Virus record (IMG/VR): IMGVR_UViG_3300031227_006312
Location: 1 to 42,068 of that record
Strand: one strand, 5' to 3'
DNA length: 42,068 nt
Origin: a virus
Below are positions 17,142 through 25,353 of the stretch, one piece after another (the stretch's first letter is position 1; each line of letters opens with the position of its first letter). The notes under the pieces are model-generated. The model was not told the DNA's origin, searched no databases, and was given only the letters and a program-made list of their open reading frames with translations. The position numbers and the translations under genes were made by a program.

Positions 17142-17824
17142 TAGCAGTGTATACAGCCAACATAGGTGACAAAACATTGTACGACCATATACAGAACTAT
17201 CCTGTGTATAACACTGACAGCGATGAAGTCGAATACCACTACTATTACAGACCAGCATTGGACAGAGGCGAGCTCGACGAGGAGTGGATACAGCATGAGG
17301 TCGAGTTCAAGCCTGACGATGGTACTGGTGTTACACAACTGACAGGAAGATGGTATAAGTTGCATCCTTTTGACTTATTCGACGCTGAGTATGTCATTTG
17401 GGTGGATGCAAATGTCAAACTGTTGACTGATCCGGTGGATATTGTTGATAAGTATCTGCTTGCCACGAACGCAGACATAGCCACTATCAGTCATCCTGAT
17501 CGTGACTCTGTGTACAAAGAAGCGAAACAGTGCATAGCATGGAATAAGGGAGACCCCGACAAGATAAGGCTGCAAGTGGTGCGTATGCATCTCACTGACT
17601 ATCCTATGTCAGAGCATTGGCTGGCATGCAGTTTCATATTGGTGTGTCGCAATGTAAAGCGCATCAGACAGATGTATAGTTTGTGGTGGGACGATATAAC
17701 AGAGTACAGCATACGAGACCAGATTAGCTTCCCATATGTGTGTTGGAAGTTGGGCATTGAGCCACATTGGATTCCTGGAAATCATTATGAGGGACCTGAC
17801 TACAAACGCACTGCATTGCATTAG
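17138..17824 (+). CDS. DUF616/TOD1-MUCI70-like glycosyltransferase
   Basis: The start MIAVYTANIGDKTLYD and the core KLHPFDLFDAEYVIWVDANVKLL match the DUF616 family, related to GT8-type glycosyltransferases, where WVDAN is the DxD-like nucleotide-sugar and metal site. Further conserved parts are EAKQCIAWNKGD and RDQISFPYVCWKLGIEP near the C-terminus (ending in HWIPGNHYEGPDY). 228 aa, close to the length of bacterial and phage members. The ATG overlaps the upstream stop. It starts a run of three glycosyltransferase-like genes. Confidence 0.78.
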   Translation: MIAVYTANIGDKTLYDHIQNYPVYNTDSDEVEYHYYYRPALDRGELDEEWIQHEVEFKPDDGTGVTQLTGRWYKLHPFDLFDAEYVIWVDANVKLLTDPVDIVDKYLLATNADIATISHPDRDSVYKEAKQCIAWNKGDPDKIRLQVVRMHLTDYPMSEHWLACSFILVCRNVKRIRQMYSLWWDDITEYSIRDQISFPYVCWKLGIEPHWIPGNHYEGPDYKRTALH

Positions 17825-17833
17825 GATGGTACT

Positions 17834-18505
17834 ATGCTAGACGAAGTAACAGTCGTAATTGTGACCCACAATACACTGCATTTGGTTAGCAAAACAGTCA
17901 ACAGCTTTAGATCATTCTATCCTGGTGTGTCTATGTTGTTGATAGACAATGCATCCAAGGATGGGTCAACCAAATACATTAGAAGTGTTGCCAGTCGTAA
18001 TGATAATGTTGACATGATCAAGATGTATGTTAACATAGGCCATGGCCCAGCTATGCATATTGGATTTGAGACTGCAAACACACGATATGTGTTTACATTA
18101 GATTCTGACACTGAGACGATTAAGGACAGATTCATCGAGAAGATGTTGTACGAATTTGCCACGAATCCGAGGCTGTATGCCATTGGATGGCTCAGGATGG
18201 TGAATGGTAATGGTGTATCAGCTGGTACTCCGAAAGACCCTGAGAATTACACCAGATACATTCATCCATATGCAGCTATGTGGGATAGGAAGAAATACTT
18301 CAGTTTGCCATCGTTTGAACACACTGGTGCGCCATGCAATAGGAATATGGCACACGTTAAAGACACAGAGTGGGTGGTGCAAAACTTCCCAATCAAAGAC
18401 TACGTGAAGCATTTGATAGCAGGTACGAGAAGGATGTGGGGTGGCAGTTGGGAAGCGAAAGGTGCACCGTCCAAGTGGAGTGCTGATAGGCACTATCCAA
18501 TTTGA
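17834..18505 (+). CDS. family 2 glycosyltransferase
   Basis: GT-A fold. VTVVIVTHNTLHLV is the first strand and nucleotide loop, MLLIDNASKDGST the second, NIGHGPAMHIGFETA the third and FTLDSDTE the DxD metal site (about residues 93-100). 223 aa, a minimal catalytic domain with no membrane segment. The C-terminal region is rich in Trp and Arg. It lies 9 bases after the previous stop and overlaps the untranslated leader of the next gene. Asn-Asp-Asn at 17999 comes from the AATGATAAT motif. Confidence 0.82.
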   Translation: MLDEVTVVIVTHNTLHLVSKTVNSFRSFYPGVSMLLIDNASKDGSTKYIRSVASRNDNVDMIKMYVNIGHGPAMHIGFETANTRYVFTLDSDTETIKDRFIEKMLYEFATNPRLYAIGWLRMVNGNGVSAGTPKDPENYTRYIHPYAAMWDRKKYFSLPSFEHTGAPCNRNMAHVKDTEWVVQNFPIKDYVKHLIAGTRRMWGGSWEAKGAPSKWSADRHYPI

Positions 18506-18519
18506 TAGGAGATGTAGAA

Positions 18520-19284
18520 ATGGCTGCAAAAGAGTATCCGGTGGTGGCAATACTTATCCCAACATACAAAAGACCAGTCGTAGTGTGTGATGCGATAGGT
18601 GCGCTGTTGCAAAATCTCAAATACAGTGGTAAGTTCATATTCTTGCTTGGAGTGGATGGTGGGTGGGAAGACACCAAAGATTGCATCATTGACAGGATCA
18701 AGAACAAGTGGACTGGTGTAGATTTGCCAGATGATGCGAAAGAAGGTGATCACGTCATTAGGTTGTTGTTTGGCCCACGTATATTTGGCAAAGGTCCACA
18801 AGGGCTGGGTGCTAATCTCAATATGTTGATCAAGTATGCAACTACAGTGTGTGATTGTGATTTGATGTTGCAGATGGACGATGATCACATTTTGAACAAG
18901 CCATTGTATTTAGATAAGCACGTCAAACATTTGTGTGATAATGATAATGCTGGATGGATCAGACTTATGGGGATTGGAGCTCACACATATCGTGCTGTGC
19001 TCAGAGGCATATATTGGTATGTAGAGTGGGCTGTAGCTGGTCCATATGGTTTATACATACCATCTAACAGGCCACATCTCAAACATCGCAGATTTCATGA
19101 CTACTATGGAATGTATCCAGTGAATGTTTCATTGGGAAGTACAGAAGAAAACTTTTGCCACAAGTGCATGGACAAGGCCAAGGCTAATGAGGATGAACCA
19201 GGCCCATTTGTGTTGATACCACTAGAACATCGTCATGAGCATGGGTGGGATCACGTTGGTAAGTCGTGGCAAGGAAGAGAGTAG
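18520..19284 (+). CDS. family 2-like glycosyltransferase
   Basis: YPVVAILIPTYKRPVVVCDAI is a GT-A nucleotide-binding strand. FLLGVDGGWEDTKD and LMLQMDDDHI (DDD metal site, near residue 120) follow. The C-terminal half carries Cys and His (NFCHKCMD, EHRHEHGWDH) that could bind metal. 254 aa. AGGAG at 18507-18511 fits ATG 18520 better than the in-frame TTG 18502, which lies in the previous gene's last codons. One AATGATAAT copy at 18940 encodes DNDNAG right beside the metal-site region. Confidence 0.75.
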   Translation: MAAKEYPVVAILIPTYKRPVVVCDAIGALLQNLKYSGKFIFLLGVDGGWEDTKDCIIDRIKNKWTGVDLPDDAKEGDHVIRLLFGPRIFGKGPQGLGANLNMLIKYATTVCDCDLMLQMDDDHILNKPLYLDKHVKHLCDNDNAGWIRLMGIGAHTYRAVLRGIYWYVEWAVAGPYGLYIPSNRPHLKHRRFHDYYGMYPVNVSLGSTEENFCHKCMDKAKANEDEPGPFVLIPLEHRHEHGWDHVGKSWQGRE

Positions 19285-19630
19285 CATTGATGAAGGAGAT
19301 GTACCTGTGTGGGAATACACACCAGAAGAATCAGTAAGAATAAGCAGAATAAACTTTGGGCATCACGTAAACAAAGATGGCTATCTTATACCATACGAAC
19401 AGCCGTCTGGCGAAGTGATCGCTAAAGCCAAGTTGGTGCTAACAGAACTATTCGCGTTCTTGGATAGGTTGGACATTGAAATCGTTGCAGACTCAGAGCA
19501 GAATGTTGTAGCAATACACATTGAATCTGTAGGGAGTGGCAGTGCATGGACTGCAGACTACAGCGATAGGCATAATGCTGTAATTGCTTTCAATGGCTAT
19601 CGTGCTGGAACGCTGAAACTGATGGAGTGA
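19235..19630 (+). CDS. unknown protein overlapping the glycosyltransferase end
   Basis: 131 residues if started at ATG 19235, which overlaps the previous gene by 50 bases; ATG 19241 and TTG 19256 are alternatives and none has a strong Shine-Dalgarno site. The body reads like a small alpha/beta protein (EIVADSEQNVVAIHIESVGSGSAWTADY) with no motif I recognise. It is the last gene before promoter copy 4, so it closes the glycosyltransferase run. Confidence 0.55.
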   Translation: MSMGGITLVSRGKEESSIDEGDVPVWEYTPEESVRISRINFGHHVNKDGYLIPYEQPSGEVIAKAKLVLTELFAFLDRLDIEIVADSEQNVVAIHIESVGSGSAWTADYSDRHNAVIAFNGYRAGTLKLME

Positions 19631-19654
19631 GAAAGAGTAGCAGTAGACTAACAT

Positions 19655-19676
19655 TGCGGTTTTGTATTATACACTA
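19655..19676 (+). promoter_or_regulatory. phage promoter element, copy 4
   Basis: TGCGGTTTTGTATTATACACTA in a 60-base intergenic gap. GAGGAG follows at 19679-19684, and ATG 19691 is 36 bases from the element's first base. Confidence 0.75.
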
Positions 19677-19690
19677 TAGAGGAGTACATA

Positions 19691-20782
19691 ATGTATGCGT
19701 TGGAAGAGTTGAGTATTGAAGTTACAAATGAGTGCAATTTGAGTTGTATCCATTGCTCCAGTGGCAGCACACCAAAGAGACTCAAGAATGAGTTATCAGG
19801 TGAAGAGCTGATCAGATTGATTCATGAGGCCAGAGAATTGGGTGCCACTGTGCTGAGCTTGTCAGGTGGCAATCCGTTGTTGTTGTCAGTTGCAAGTGTG
19901 CCTAGTTTGGCTATATTTGCATTGCAACAAGGATATGAGAAGGTTTTGGTATACACTACAGGGCACAATCAACATGGAAATACTATTGATTTGTGGCCTT
20001 TTGTGCATTCAATGTGTAATGTAGGATTGGACTATGATGGCACTGTAGTATGGATAGTATCTATGCATTCCCATCAACCACAAGTCAATGATATGATAAT
20101 GAACAAGAAAGGTGCATTGGATGATATTGTTGCCAGTGTTAAGTGGTTGGTTGCCAATGATCAAGCAGTAGAAGTGCATATGGTGCCTATGAAGCCAAAC
20201 TTTCGACACATCCCACAAGTACGTGACCTGTGCGCTGATATTGGTGTCAGAAGGTTAAGTTTGTTAAGATTTGTGCCACAAACCAGAGGATATGTTAATC
20301 GTGATATACTTGGCATGACAGTAGAAGAATTCGTTGAGATGCAACGGATGTTTATGGATCTGATGAATGATAATGATCATCCTGTGGATGTGCGTCTGGG
20401 TTGTCCCATAGATTTCCGTCATACAGTGGATGACAACATAGTTGATAAGATCAAACCGTGTCATGCTGGAAGTGATTTGATATTGGTTCGTCCAGATGGT
20501 GCTGTGCATCCGTGTGCTGCTTGGAAGAGTCTCCCAACTGATAGTGATGTAAGGAAACATTCACTAAAAGATATTTGGGATTATGGTGAGACATTTGTAG
20601 CCATTAGAGCATACTTGGACAGTGGATATAAGAGTGTGCCTGGGTGTTCTGGATGTATTGCGGTTGATTCTTGCAAGACTGGTTGTCCTGCACAGCGTCT
20701 GCATGCATATGGCAAGAGTCTGAACGATTTGTATTCTATGTGGTCTGATCCATTGTGCCCTGTCGGATTGAAGGATGGATGA
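19691..20782 (+). CDS. radical SAM/SPASM protein 2
   Basis: The cluster motif CNLSCIHC (CX3CX2C, about residues 15-22) follows LSIEVTNE, and LSLSGGNPLL is the SAM-binding GGE/GGN-like segment. The C-terminal SPASM part has CHAGSDLILVRPDGAVHPC, CSGC, C and GCPAQR, as in PqqE- and sactionine-type peptide maturases. 363 aa. It has its own promoter (copy 4) and Shine-Dalgarno site, so it may be highly expressed. It is more canonical than the radical SAM protein at 8761, so the two are unlikely to be recent copies. No small substrate peptide gene is obvious next to it. The end overlaps the next gene by ATGA. Confidence 0.88.
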   Translation: MYALEELSIEVTNECNLSCIHCSSGSTPKRLKNELSGEELIRLIHEARELGATVLSLSGGNPLLLSVASVPSLAIFALQQGYEKVLVYTTGHNQHGNTIDLWPFVHSMCNVGLDYDGTVVWIVSMHSHQPQVNDMIMNKKGALDDIVASVKWLVANDQAVEVHMVPMKPNFRHIPQVRDLCADIGVRRLSLLRFVPQTRGYVNRDILGMTVEEFVEMQRMFMDLMNDNDHPVDVRLGCPIDFRHTVDDNIVDKIKPCHAGSDLILVRPDGAVHPCAAWKSLPTDSDVRKHSLKDIWDYGETFVAIRAYLDSGYKSVPGCSGCIAVDSCKTGCPAQRLHAYGKSLNDLYSMWSDPLCPVGLKDG

Positions 20783-21105
20783 TGGCTAGAAAGTTTGCTA
20801 TGCCACCAAATGATAACAGATTGTTTACCAAGTCTGGCAAGTCAATAGTCACAAAATCGTTGTCATTGCAAGATCGCGTAGATGTTGACTTGGATAGTTT
20901 GCATCCAAGGGTGCTTGTGTCTGTTGGTGTTACTGTGAGTGAGAATTGGAACAGTATGAAAATGTCACGTGGCATAGAAGTAGATGTGCCAAATGACACT
21001 GACATAGACACATTTGTTGGTGTGGTGCAAGATTGGTTGCTAGATATCATAGGAGATAGCTTTGAAAGCATTGGAGTTCCTGAAGAGCGCCAGCAAGGCA
21101 AGTAA
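20779..21105 (+). CDS. small unknown protein upstream of recA
   Basis: About 108 residues. Two ATGs (20779, 20782) follow AAGGATGG; the first overlaps the radical SAM stop. A basic N-terminus is followed by a beta-rich part (RVLVSVGVTVSENWNSMKMSRGIEVDVP) and an acidic helix DTFVGVVQDWLLDIIGD. Its 3' end overlaps recA by 44 bases, and AGGAG at 21051-21055 inside it is the recA Shine-Dalgarno site. No family recognised. Confidence 0.6.
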   Translation: MMARKFAMPPNDNRLFTKSGKSIVTKSLSLQDRVDVDLDSLHPRVLVSVGVTVSENWNSMKMSRGIEVDVPNDTDIDTFVGVVQDWLLDIIGDSFESIGVPEERQQGK

Positions 21106-22051
21106 CAGACTCACTCTTTTGTCGGATGAAAATGCGCTCAGCAAGGTCAAGTATTGGATACCAACTGGTTGTCCTCCACTGGATCACATAATGGGTGGAG
21201 GTGTACCAGTCGGCAGAACAATGGAAGTCTACGGTGACACATCCACTGGCAAAACAGCCATTGGGGCATCCATATTGGCTGGTACACAGGATATGGGTGG
21301 TGTAGCTGTGCTCTTGGATACTGAAACTGCTGTCGATGAAGACTTCATGTCTATCCTGGGCGTAGATGTGGATGAACTCATTTACAGCAATCCAAACACA
21401 GTAGAGGATGTGTGGGATGACATACTAGCAGTTATAGATGCTAGAAATCAAGTTGCTCCAGAATCATTGCTAACCATTGTATGGGATTCTGTAGCAGCCA
21501 CATCCTCAGAAGAAGAATTGAAGAAGTTGCGAAAAGAGGGTTTGGGAGGCAGTACAGTTGCTACACATGCTAGACAAATCTCTAAGATGTTCAGAGCAGC
21601 AAAGGGATTGATGGCCAGTGAAGCAGTGGCATTTGTGGCAATAAACCAAACCAGATCCAAGATAGGCGTGATGTTTGGAAGCAATGTCACTACCTTCGGT
21701 GGCAAGGCGATTGGCTTCTATTCATCTGTAAGGTTGGAACTCACCAGTGTGTCTCCGTGTAGGGACAATAATGATAATGTCATTGGAGTAAACACACGAG
21801 TTAAGGTAGCAAAGAGTCGTGTATCCAAACCATTTGGCAAGTGTCGCATACCAATACGATTTGATGTTGGTATTGATGAGGCAGAGTCCGTGTACATGTG
21901 GATCAAAGATAGAAAGTTGGCCAAGGTGAAAGGATCGTGGACGAAGTTGATGGTGGGTGGCAAGGAATTGTCGTTTCAGCACAGTGGATGGGATGATATG
22001 TATTGGGATAACAGAGATGCTATCCTAGAATTGTTGTTTGGAGGTGAATGA
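21062..22051 (+). CDS. RecA-like recombinase
   Basis: Strand-exchange ATPase for phage recombination. Walker A is GDTSTGKT (about 58-65), the PTGCPPLDHIMGGGVPVG lead-in is typical, VAVLLDTETAVD carries the catalytic Glu region, and Walker B is LLTIVWDSVAA (Asp near 142). NQTRSKIGVMFGSNVTTFGGKAI corresponds to the loop-2 DNA-binding region. 329 aa, near normal length. TTG 21062 is the start, 6 bases after AGGAG; no in-frame ATG is near. The gene ends GAATGATAATG, where TGA-TAA is a double stop and the same bases hold the next start. An Asn-Asn-Asp-Asn loop at 21767-21778 carries the motif. Confidence 0.9.
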   Translation: MKALEFLKSASKASNRLTLLSDENALSKVKYWIPTGCPPLDHIMGGGVPVGRTMEVYGDTSTGKTAIGASILAGTQDMGGVAVLLDTETAVDEDFMSILGVDVDELIYSNPNTVEDVWDDILAVIDARNQVAPESLLTIVWDSVAATSSEEELKKLRKEGLGGSTVATHARQISKMFRAAKGLMASEAVAFVAINQTRSKIGVMFGSNVTTFGGKAIGFYSSVRLELTSVSPCRDNNDNVIGVNTRVKVAKSRVSKPFGKCRIPIRFDVGIDEAESVYMWIKDRKLAKVKGSWTKLMVGGKELSFQHSGWDDMYWDNRDAILELLFGGE

Positions 22052-22053
22052 TA

Positions 22054-22296
22054 ATGTCTGACACTGAGATGAGAGAGAAATTGGCAGCACACGCGCACAA
22101 GATGTGGTCTGGTTGGATGATTTACATGTTCTCCAAGTGTGTGCATGACAATGGGGATGGTTCAGTTACGATGCCAGCTTGGGCTGTAAGCAGGTGGGAG
22201 CGACAAATGCGTACACCATATGCTAATCTGCCAAAAGATGAGAAGAATAGTGATCGCATAGAAGCCGATAAGATTTTGGCGATATTGGGTGAATGA
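22054..22296 (+). CDS. small RyR-domain-like phage protein
   Basis: About 80 residues: HAHKMWSGWMIYMF at the start and PYANLPKDEKNSDRIEADKIL at the end, matching the W-x-x-W ... P-Y-x-x-L-P-x-x-E-K-x-x-D-R pattern of RyR-like domains seen in many phages. GGAGG at 22040-22044 is 9 bases from ATG 22054 and 3 from ATG 22048, so 22054 is preferred. Function is unknown; it sits between recA and an exonuclease and overlaps the latter by ATGA. Confidence 0.75.
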   Translation: MSDTEMREKLAAHAHKMWSGWMIYMFSKCVHDNGDGSVTMPAWAVSRWERQMRTPYANLPKDEKNSDRIEADKILAILGE

Positions 22297-23228
22297 TGCA
22301 TTTGCTAATAGATGCTAATAACATAGCACACCGTGCCAGACACGTGTATGAGTTGTCATATCAAGGGAAAGATACCAGTGTGTTGTATGGTGTATGCCGA
22401 ATGATAATCTCGTTGTTAGAGAAGCACAAGCCGACCAGTGCAATCATGTGTTGGGATGGAGGCGCACCCGACTACAGATCTAAATTGGTTCCATCATACA
22501 AAGCTGGTAGACACAAAGATGATCCTACATATGTTGGTTTTATTGCTCAACTCATTGAGTTGCAACGTGTGTTGGCTATGACTGGTATGTTGCAAGTGCG
22601 AAGACGTGGTATAGAAGCCGATGACTTGATGTATCACGCGTCCAGGATGATAGATGATGATTGTTTGATAGTCACAAATGATGCTGATTTGTTGCAGGCT
22701 GTGAATGATAATGTTCACGTATTAAGTGGCGACAAAGAGATCGATCCGTACAGGTTTGAGGAAAAGTATGGATTTACAGTAGACAAGTTTGTGATGGCCA
22801 AAGTATTGCAAGGGGATGGCAGTGATAACATTCCTGGAGTACATGGTATTGGACCAATGACAGCTGCCAAATTGGTGGCAGGCAAAACCGTGTACGATAA
22901 TGCAACCCCAGCTATACTCAAGAAATTGAAGAAGTTCATATCATCTGGTGCATACAATCGTGCATACACTGTAGTTGATCTCAGTCTAGACCTTTGTGGT
23001 GCCAGAATGGCATTATTGGATGCCGAGTGGTATAGATATACACGCAAATTTGATCAATGGTGCATATCAAATGGTTTTGTATCACTGCTTGAAGGTAGAG
23101 GATTATCTGCTACATTTGGCAAACTGAAGAAGCCAGCTATAAAGTATGATGATACAGCCGTACCACGAATTTGGCAGCATAGGAGATATCCAGATGTCAG
23201 GAAGGAAGTCTCGCAGCAAGGGCAGTAA
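22293..23228 (+). CDS. 5'-3' exonuclease / flap endonuclease
   Basis: FEN-family nuclease that removes RNA primers and flaps; it supplies the activity missing from the phage polymerase. LLIDANNIAHRA gives the first Asp, YKAGR the arch region, RGIEADDLMYHA and DCLIVTNDADLLQ the acidic metal sites, and GDGSDNIPGVHGIGPMTAAKLV the helix-hairpin-helix. 311 aa is normal. The ATG overlaps the previous stop (22293 or 22296). It has two AATGATAAT copies, one read as Met-Ile-Ile (22400) and one as Asn-Asp-Asn (22704). Confidence 0.9.
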   Translation: MMHLLIDANNIAHRARHVYELSYQGKDTSVLYGVCRMIISLLEKHKPTSAIMCWDGGAPDYRSKLVPSYKAGRHKDDPTYVGFIAQLIELQRVLAMTGMLQVRRRGIEADDLMYHASRMIDDDCLIVTNDADLLQAVNDNVHVLSGDKEIDPYRFEEKYGFTVDKFVMAKVLQGDGSDNIPGVHGIGPMTAAKLVAGKTVYDNATPAILKKLKKFISSGAYNRAYTVVDLSLDLCGARMALLDAEWYRYTRKFDQWCISNGFVSLLEGRGLSATFGKLKKPAIKYDDTAVPRIWQHRRYPDVRKEVSQQGQ

Positions 23229-23697
23229 GTTTGAAAATGTCATAGCAAAGGCATTGACAAAGCAATTGATGGTGAAGTTTAGGCGCACACCTATGTCTGG
23301 TGGTTGGGCTCATGGATTCAAAGAAGTCGCTGGTGACATAGTGTGTGTTGAGCCTGACAAATACAAGCAATTATATGGCCACAACTTCAACAGCACATAC
23401 TGTATTGAATGTAAGAATGTTGAAGGATGGAGACTAGAAACACTGTTTTCTGGCAATGATACATGGATTAGAAGTTGGTGGGCACAAGCAGTGCGCCAAT
23501 GCACCTCAGATGACATGCATCCTGTGTTGGTATTTTCCAAGAATAGAACACCTGTATTCACTGCAGTAAGATGTGAATTCCTTTTGATCCCGTCAAATTG
23601 TGTTGAATACATTAGCGTCAATGTGTGTGGTGAATGGTTGACAATTATAAGTTTTCCAGACTTCTTAGAGATATTATCAGACAATGATGCTGTTTGA
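23194..23697 (+). CDS. PD-(D/E)XK-type nuclease (resolvase-like)
   Basis: KGSKFENVIAKAL is the first helix with its Glu, FRRTPMSGGWAHGFKEVAGDIVC gives the metal Asp (GDI) and IECKN the ExK; this order matches small phage and archaeal Hjc-like endonucleases. 167 aa. AGGAG at 23181-23185 sets ATG 23194; an upstream in-frame ATG at 23146 lies in the previous gene. Probably acts on branched or cut DNA in recombination or packaging. Confidence 0.78.
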   Translation: MSGRKSRSKGSKFENVIAKALTKQLMVKFRRTPMSGGWAHGFKEVAGDIVCVEPDKYKQLYGHNFNSTYCIECKNVEGWRLETLFSGNDTWIRSWWAQAVRQCTSDDMHPVLVFSKNRTPVFTAVRCEFLLIPSNCVEYISVNVCGEWLTIISFPDFLEILSDNDAV

Positions 23698-23699
23698 TT

Positions 23700-23717
23700 T
23701 GCGGTTTTGTATAGTAG
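23700..23717 (+). promoter_or_regulatory. phage promoter element, copy 5
   Basis: TGCGGTTTTGTATAGTAG, right after the nuclease stop. A TACAAT follows at 23721-23726. GGGAGG at 23738-23743 and ATG 23748 are downstream; the distance of 48 bases to the ATG is the longest of the set. Confidence 0.75.
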
Positions 23718-23747
23718 TGGTACAATAACAATATCTTGGGAGGTTGT

Positions 23748-23945
23748 ATGGCAAAGAAGAAGGTTAAGATAACAACTGCAGATGACGCCATCGATAATGG
23801 CGTTGGTAAAATCACTCAGATTGTAATTGATTCTGAAGAATCTGATGATTGGATTCGTTCTCTGGAAGGATACAGGGAGTCTGAGGCAGCCATTCATGAT
23901 GAACTCTCAAGGAAGTATGGTACCGGACAAAGCTCTAGCGAGTAA
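23748..23945 (+). CDS. small unknown protein
   Basis: 65 residues with a basic start (MAKKKVK), then acidic and Ser-rich (IDSEESDDWIRSLEGYRESE). Start ATG 23748 after GGGAGG; a TTG at 23736 is inside the Shine-Dalgarno region. The stop TAA is followed by TGA-TAA within an AATGATAAT motif, giving three stops in a row. It overlaps the next gene by 29 bases. Possibly a small terminase partner by position; no motif supports it. Confidence 0.6.
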   Translation: MAKKKVKITTADDAIDNGVGKITQIVIDSEESDDWIRSLEGYRESEAAIHDELSRKYGTGQSSSE

Positions 23946-24729
23946 TGATAATCTCCCTGTAGTCATACCTGATACATCACCTGAGACTGAGATTGTTCGT
24001 GATGGTGATGTGTTGTGGGTATGCTACGATGGCACACGCATATGTGAGTTAGGCAGAAAGAAAGCACTGCCGGATGCATATGTGCATCACGAGGCGGGAT
24101 ACTCCGTTGGTAGATGCAAGTTGATAAAGGCCAATGGTGACAGATGCAAGAATCCAGTACGACCTGGGTGGAAGGTGTGTCGCTCGCATGGAGCAGGTTA
24201 TCGTGATAAGCCAGGTGGGTTGAATAACAAGCAAATTGTCAATGGCAAGTACGCTAATCATTTGCCAGCGAAGTTGCTGACTGCATATGAAGAATTCGTA
24301 GAAGACCCTGACATAGTGTCAATGCGAAACGAGATGGCACTGTTGGATGCCAGAATCATAGAGTTGGTAGATACCATAGGCACATCTACATCAGAGGACG
24401 CGTGGTTTTCTGTAAGACGTGCGTGTGGTGTGCTTGGCAAGAAGGATATCTATGAAGAAGATGTAGAAGAAGCAGTAGGGTTGCTTGGCAATGCGCTTGT
24501 CTATAATGATAATGATGACAAGGTTTGGAAAGATCTCATGAATGTCATCGATAACAGACGGAAATTGGCTGAAACAGAGCGCAGACGAATAGTCGATGCC
24601 CAGCATACTATGACATACGAACAAGCGAACATGATAATCTCATACATGATGACCTCCATACGTACTCATGTTGAGGATCCAGAAATATTGCGTGCAATCA
24701 GTGAAGACATGCGCAGATTGGATATGTAA
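23917..24729 (+). CDS. zinc-motif protein, possible small terminase subunit
   Basis: CKLIKANGDRCKNPVRPGWKVCRSHGAG (about residues 68-95) has the C...G..CK....G...C..HG pattern common in phage proteins encoded near the large terminase. It is followed by GGLNNKQIVNGKYANHL, a variant of the G-x-N-x-x-x-H-G-x-Y stretch, and long helices (QEAN/ETERRRIVD). 270 aa. AAGGA at 23908-23912 sets ATG 23917. The large terminase is 5 kb downstream, so the small-terminase assignment is only plausible. Confidence 0.5.
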   Translation: MVPDKALASNDNLPVVIPDTSPETEIVRDGDVLWVCYDGTRICELGRKKALPDAYVHHEAGYSVGRCKLIKANGDRCKNPVRPGWKVCRSHGAGYRDKPGGLNNKQIVNGKYANHLPAKLLTAYEEFVEDPDIVSMRNEMALLDARIIELVDTIGTSTSEDAWFSVRRACGVLGKKDIYEEDVEEAVGLLGNALVYNDNDDKVWKDLMNVIDNRRKLAETERRRIVDAQHTMTYEQANMIISYMMTSIRTHVEDPEILRAISEDMRRLDM

Positions 24730-25346
24730 TGATAGCATGGAAAGGTTTTTCTGAGAGTTCTGATTTGAAGAGGTCGTTGTCTATAGCATCCAAAAGTCTT
24801 GGTGTTCCTGTCAGTATGTTGGAGTACGAGAAGGGTGGTGGATGCTTGAAGGTGCGTGTCAAACCAATCCTTGGTGAGCATGACTTCATCTCATTTGATT
24901 GTTGGATGCAGCGGATGTACTTCCCTCCAAATACACGTGACAAGTATTGGGATACATATTATGACGAAGGATATGATGCATATTTGAGAGTGGCATATCC
25001 TGATATTTGGGCGCCTGCAGATATGACATTCAAAGAAGCCAAGGCATGGGCGGTTGTCGACTATGAGTGGCATAGGATAGAAGATGCAATGGGTTCCAAA
25101 GCATCCCCAGAGTCCTTGGAGCACTTCCTTGAGGGCAATCGTATAGTAACCCCAGTTAGACCCTATCAGAATAAAGAACGGTTGCAACGGCTGAAAATTG
25201 CTCTTGGCAGTTCAGGTGTGTTGGTGTGGGTTGAAGTTGGTGGACGTTTGTGTATCTTCGTGAATGATAATGATGACATAGTACCTGTTTTGATGTCACA
25301 CAGTGCTTGTGAGATATTGGATGACACATTTGGAGGGTTTGGATAG
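24729..25346 (+). CDS. unknown 205-residue protein
   Basis: The ATG overlaps the previous TAA. Aromatic-rich middle (FDCWMQRMYFPPNTRDKYWDTYYDEGYDAYLRV) with no Cys motif or membrane segment. The C-terminal 60 residues look beta-rich (VLVWVEVGGRLCIFVNDNDDIVPVLM) and include an AATGATAAT-coded NDND at 25263. No family recognised. It lies directly upstream of the sugar-metabolism-like genes. Confidence 0.65.
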   Translation: MIAWKGFSESSDLKRSLSIASKSLGVPVSMLEYEKGGGCLKVRVKPILGEHDFISFDCWMQRMYFPPNTRDKYWDTYYDEGYDAYLRVAYPDIWAPADMTFKEAKAWAVVDYEWHRIEDAMGSKASPESLEHFLEGNRIVTPVRPYQNKERLQRLKIALGSSGVLVWVEVGGRLCIFVNDNDDIVPVLMSHSACEILDDTFGGFG

Positions 25347-25353
25347 AGGGAAT

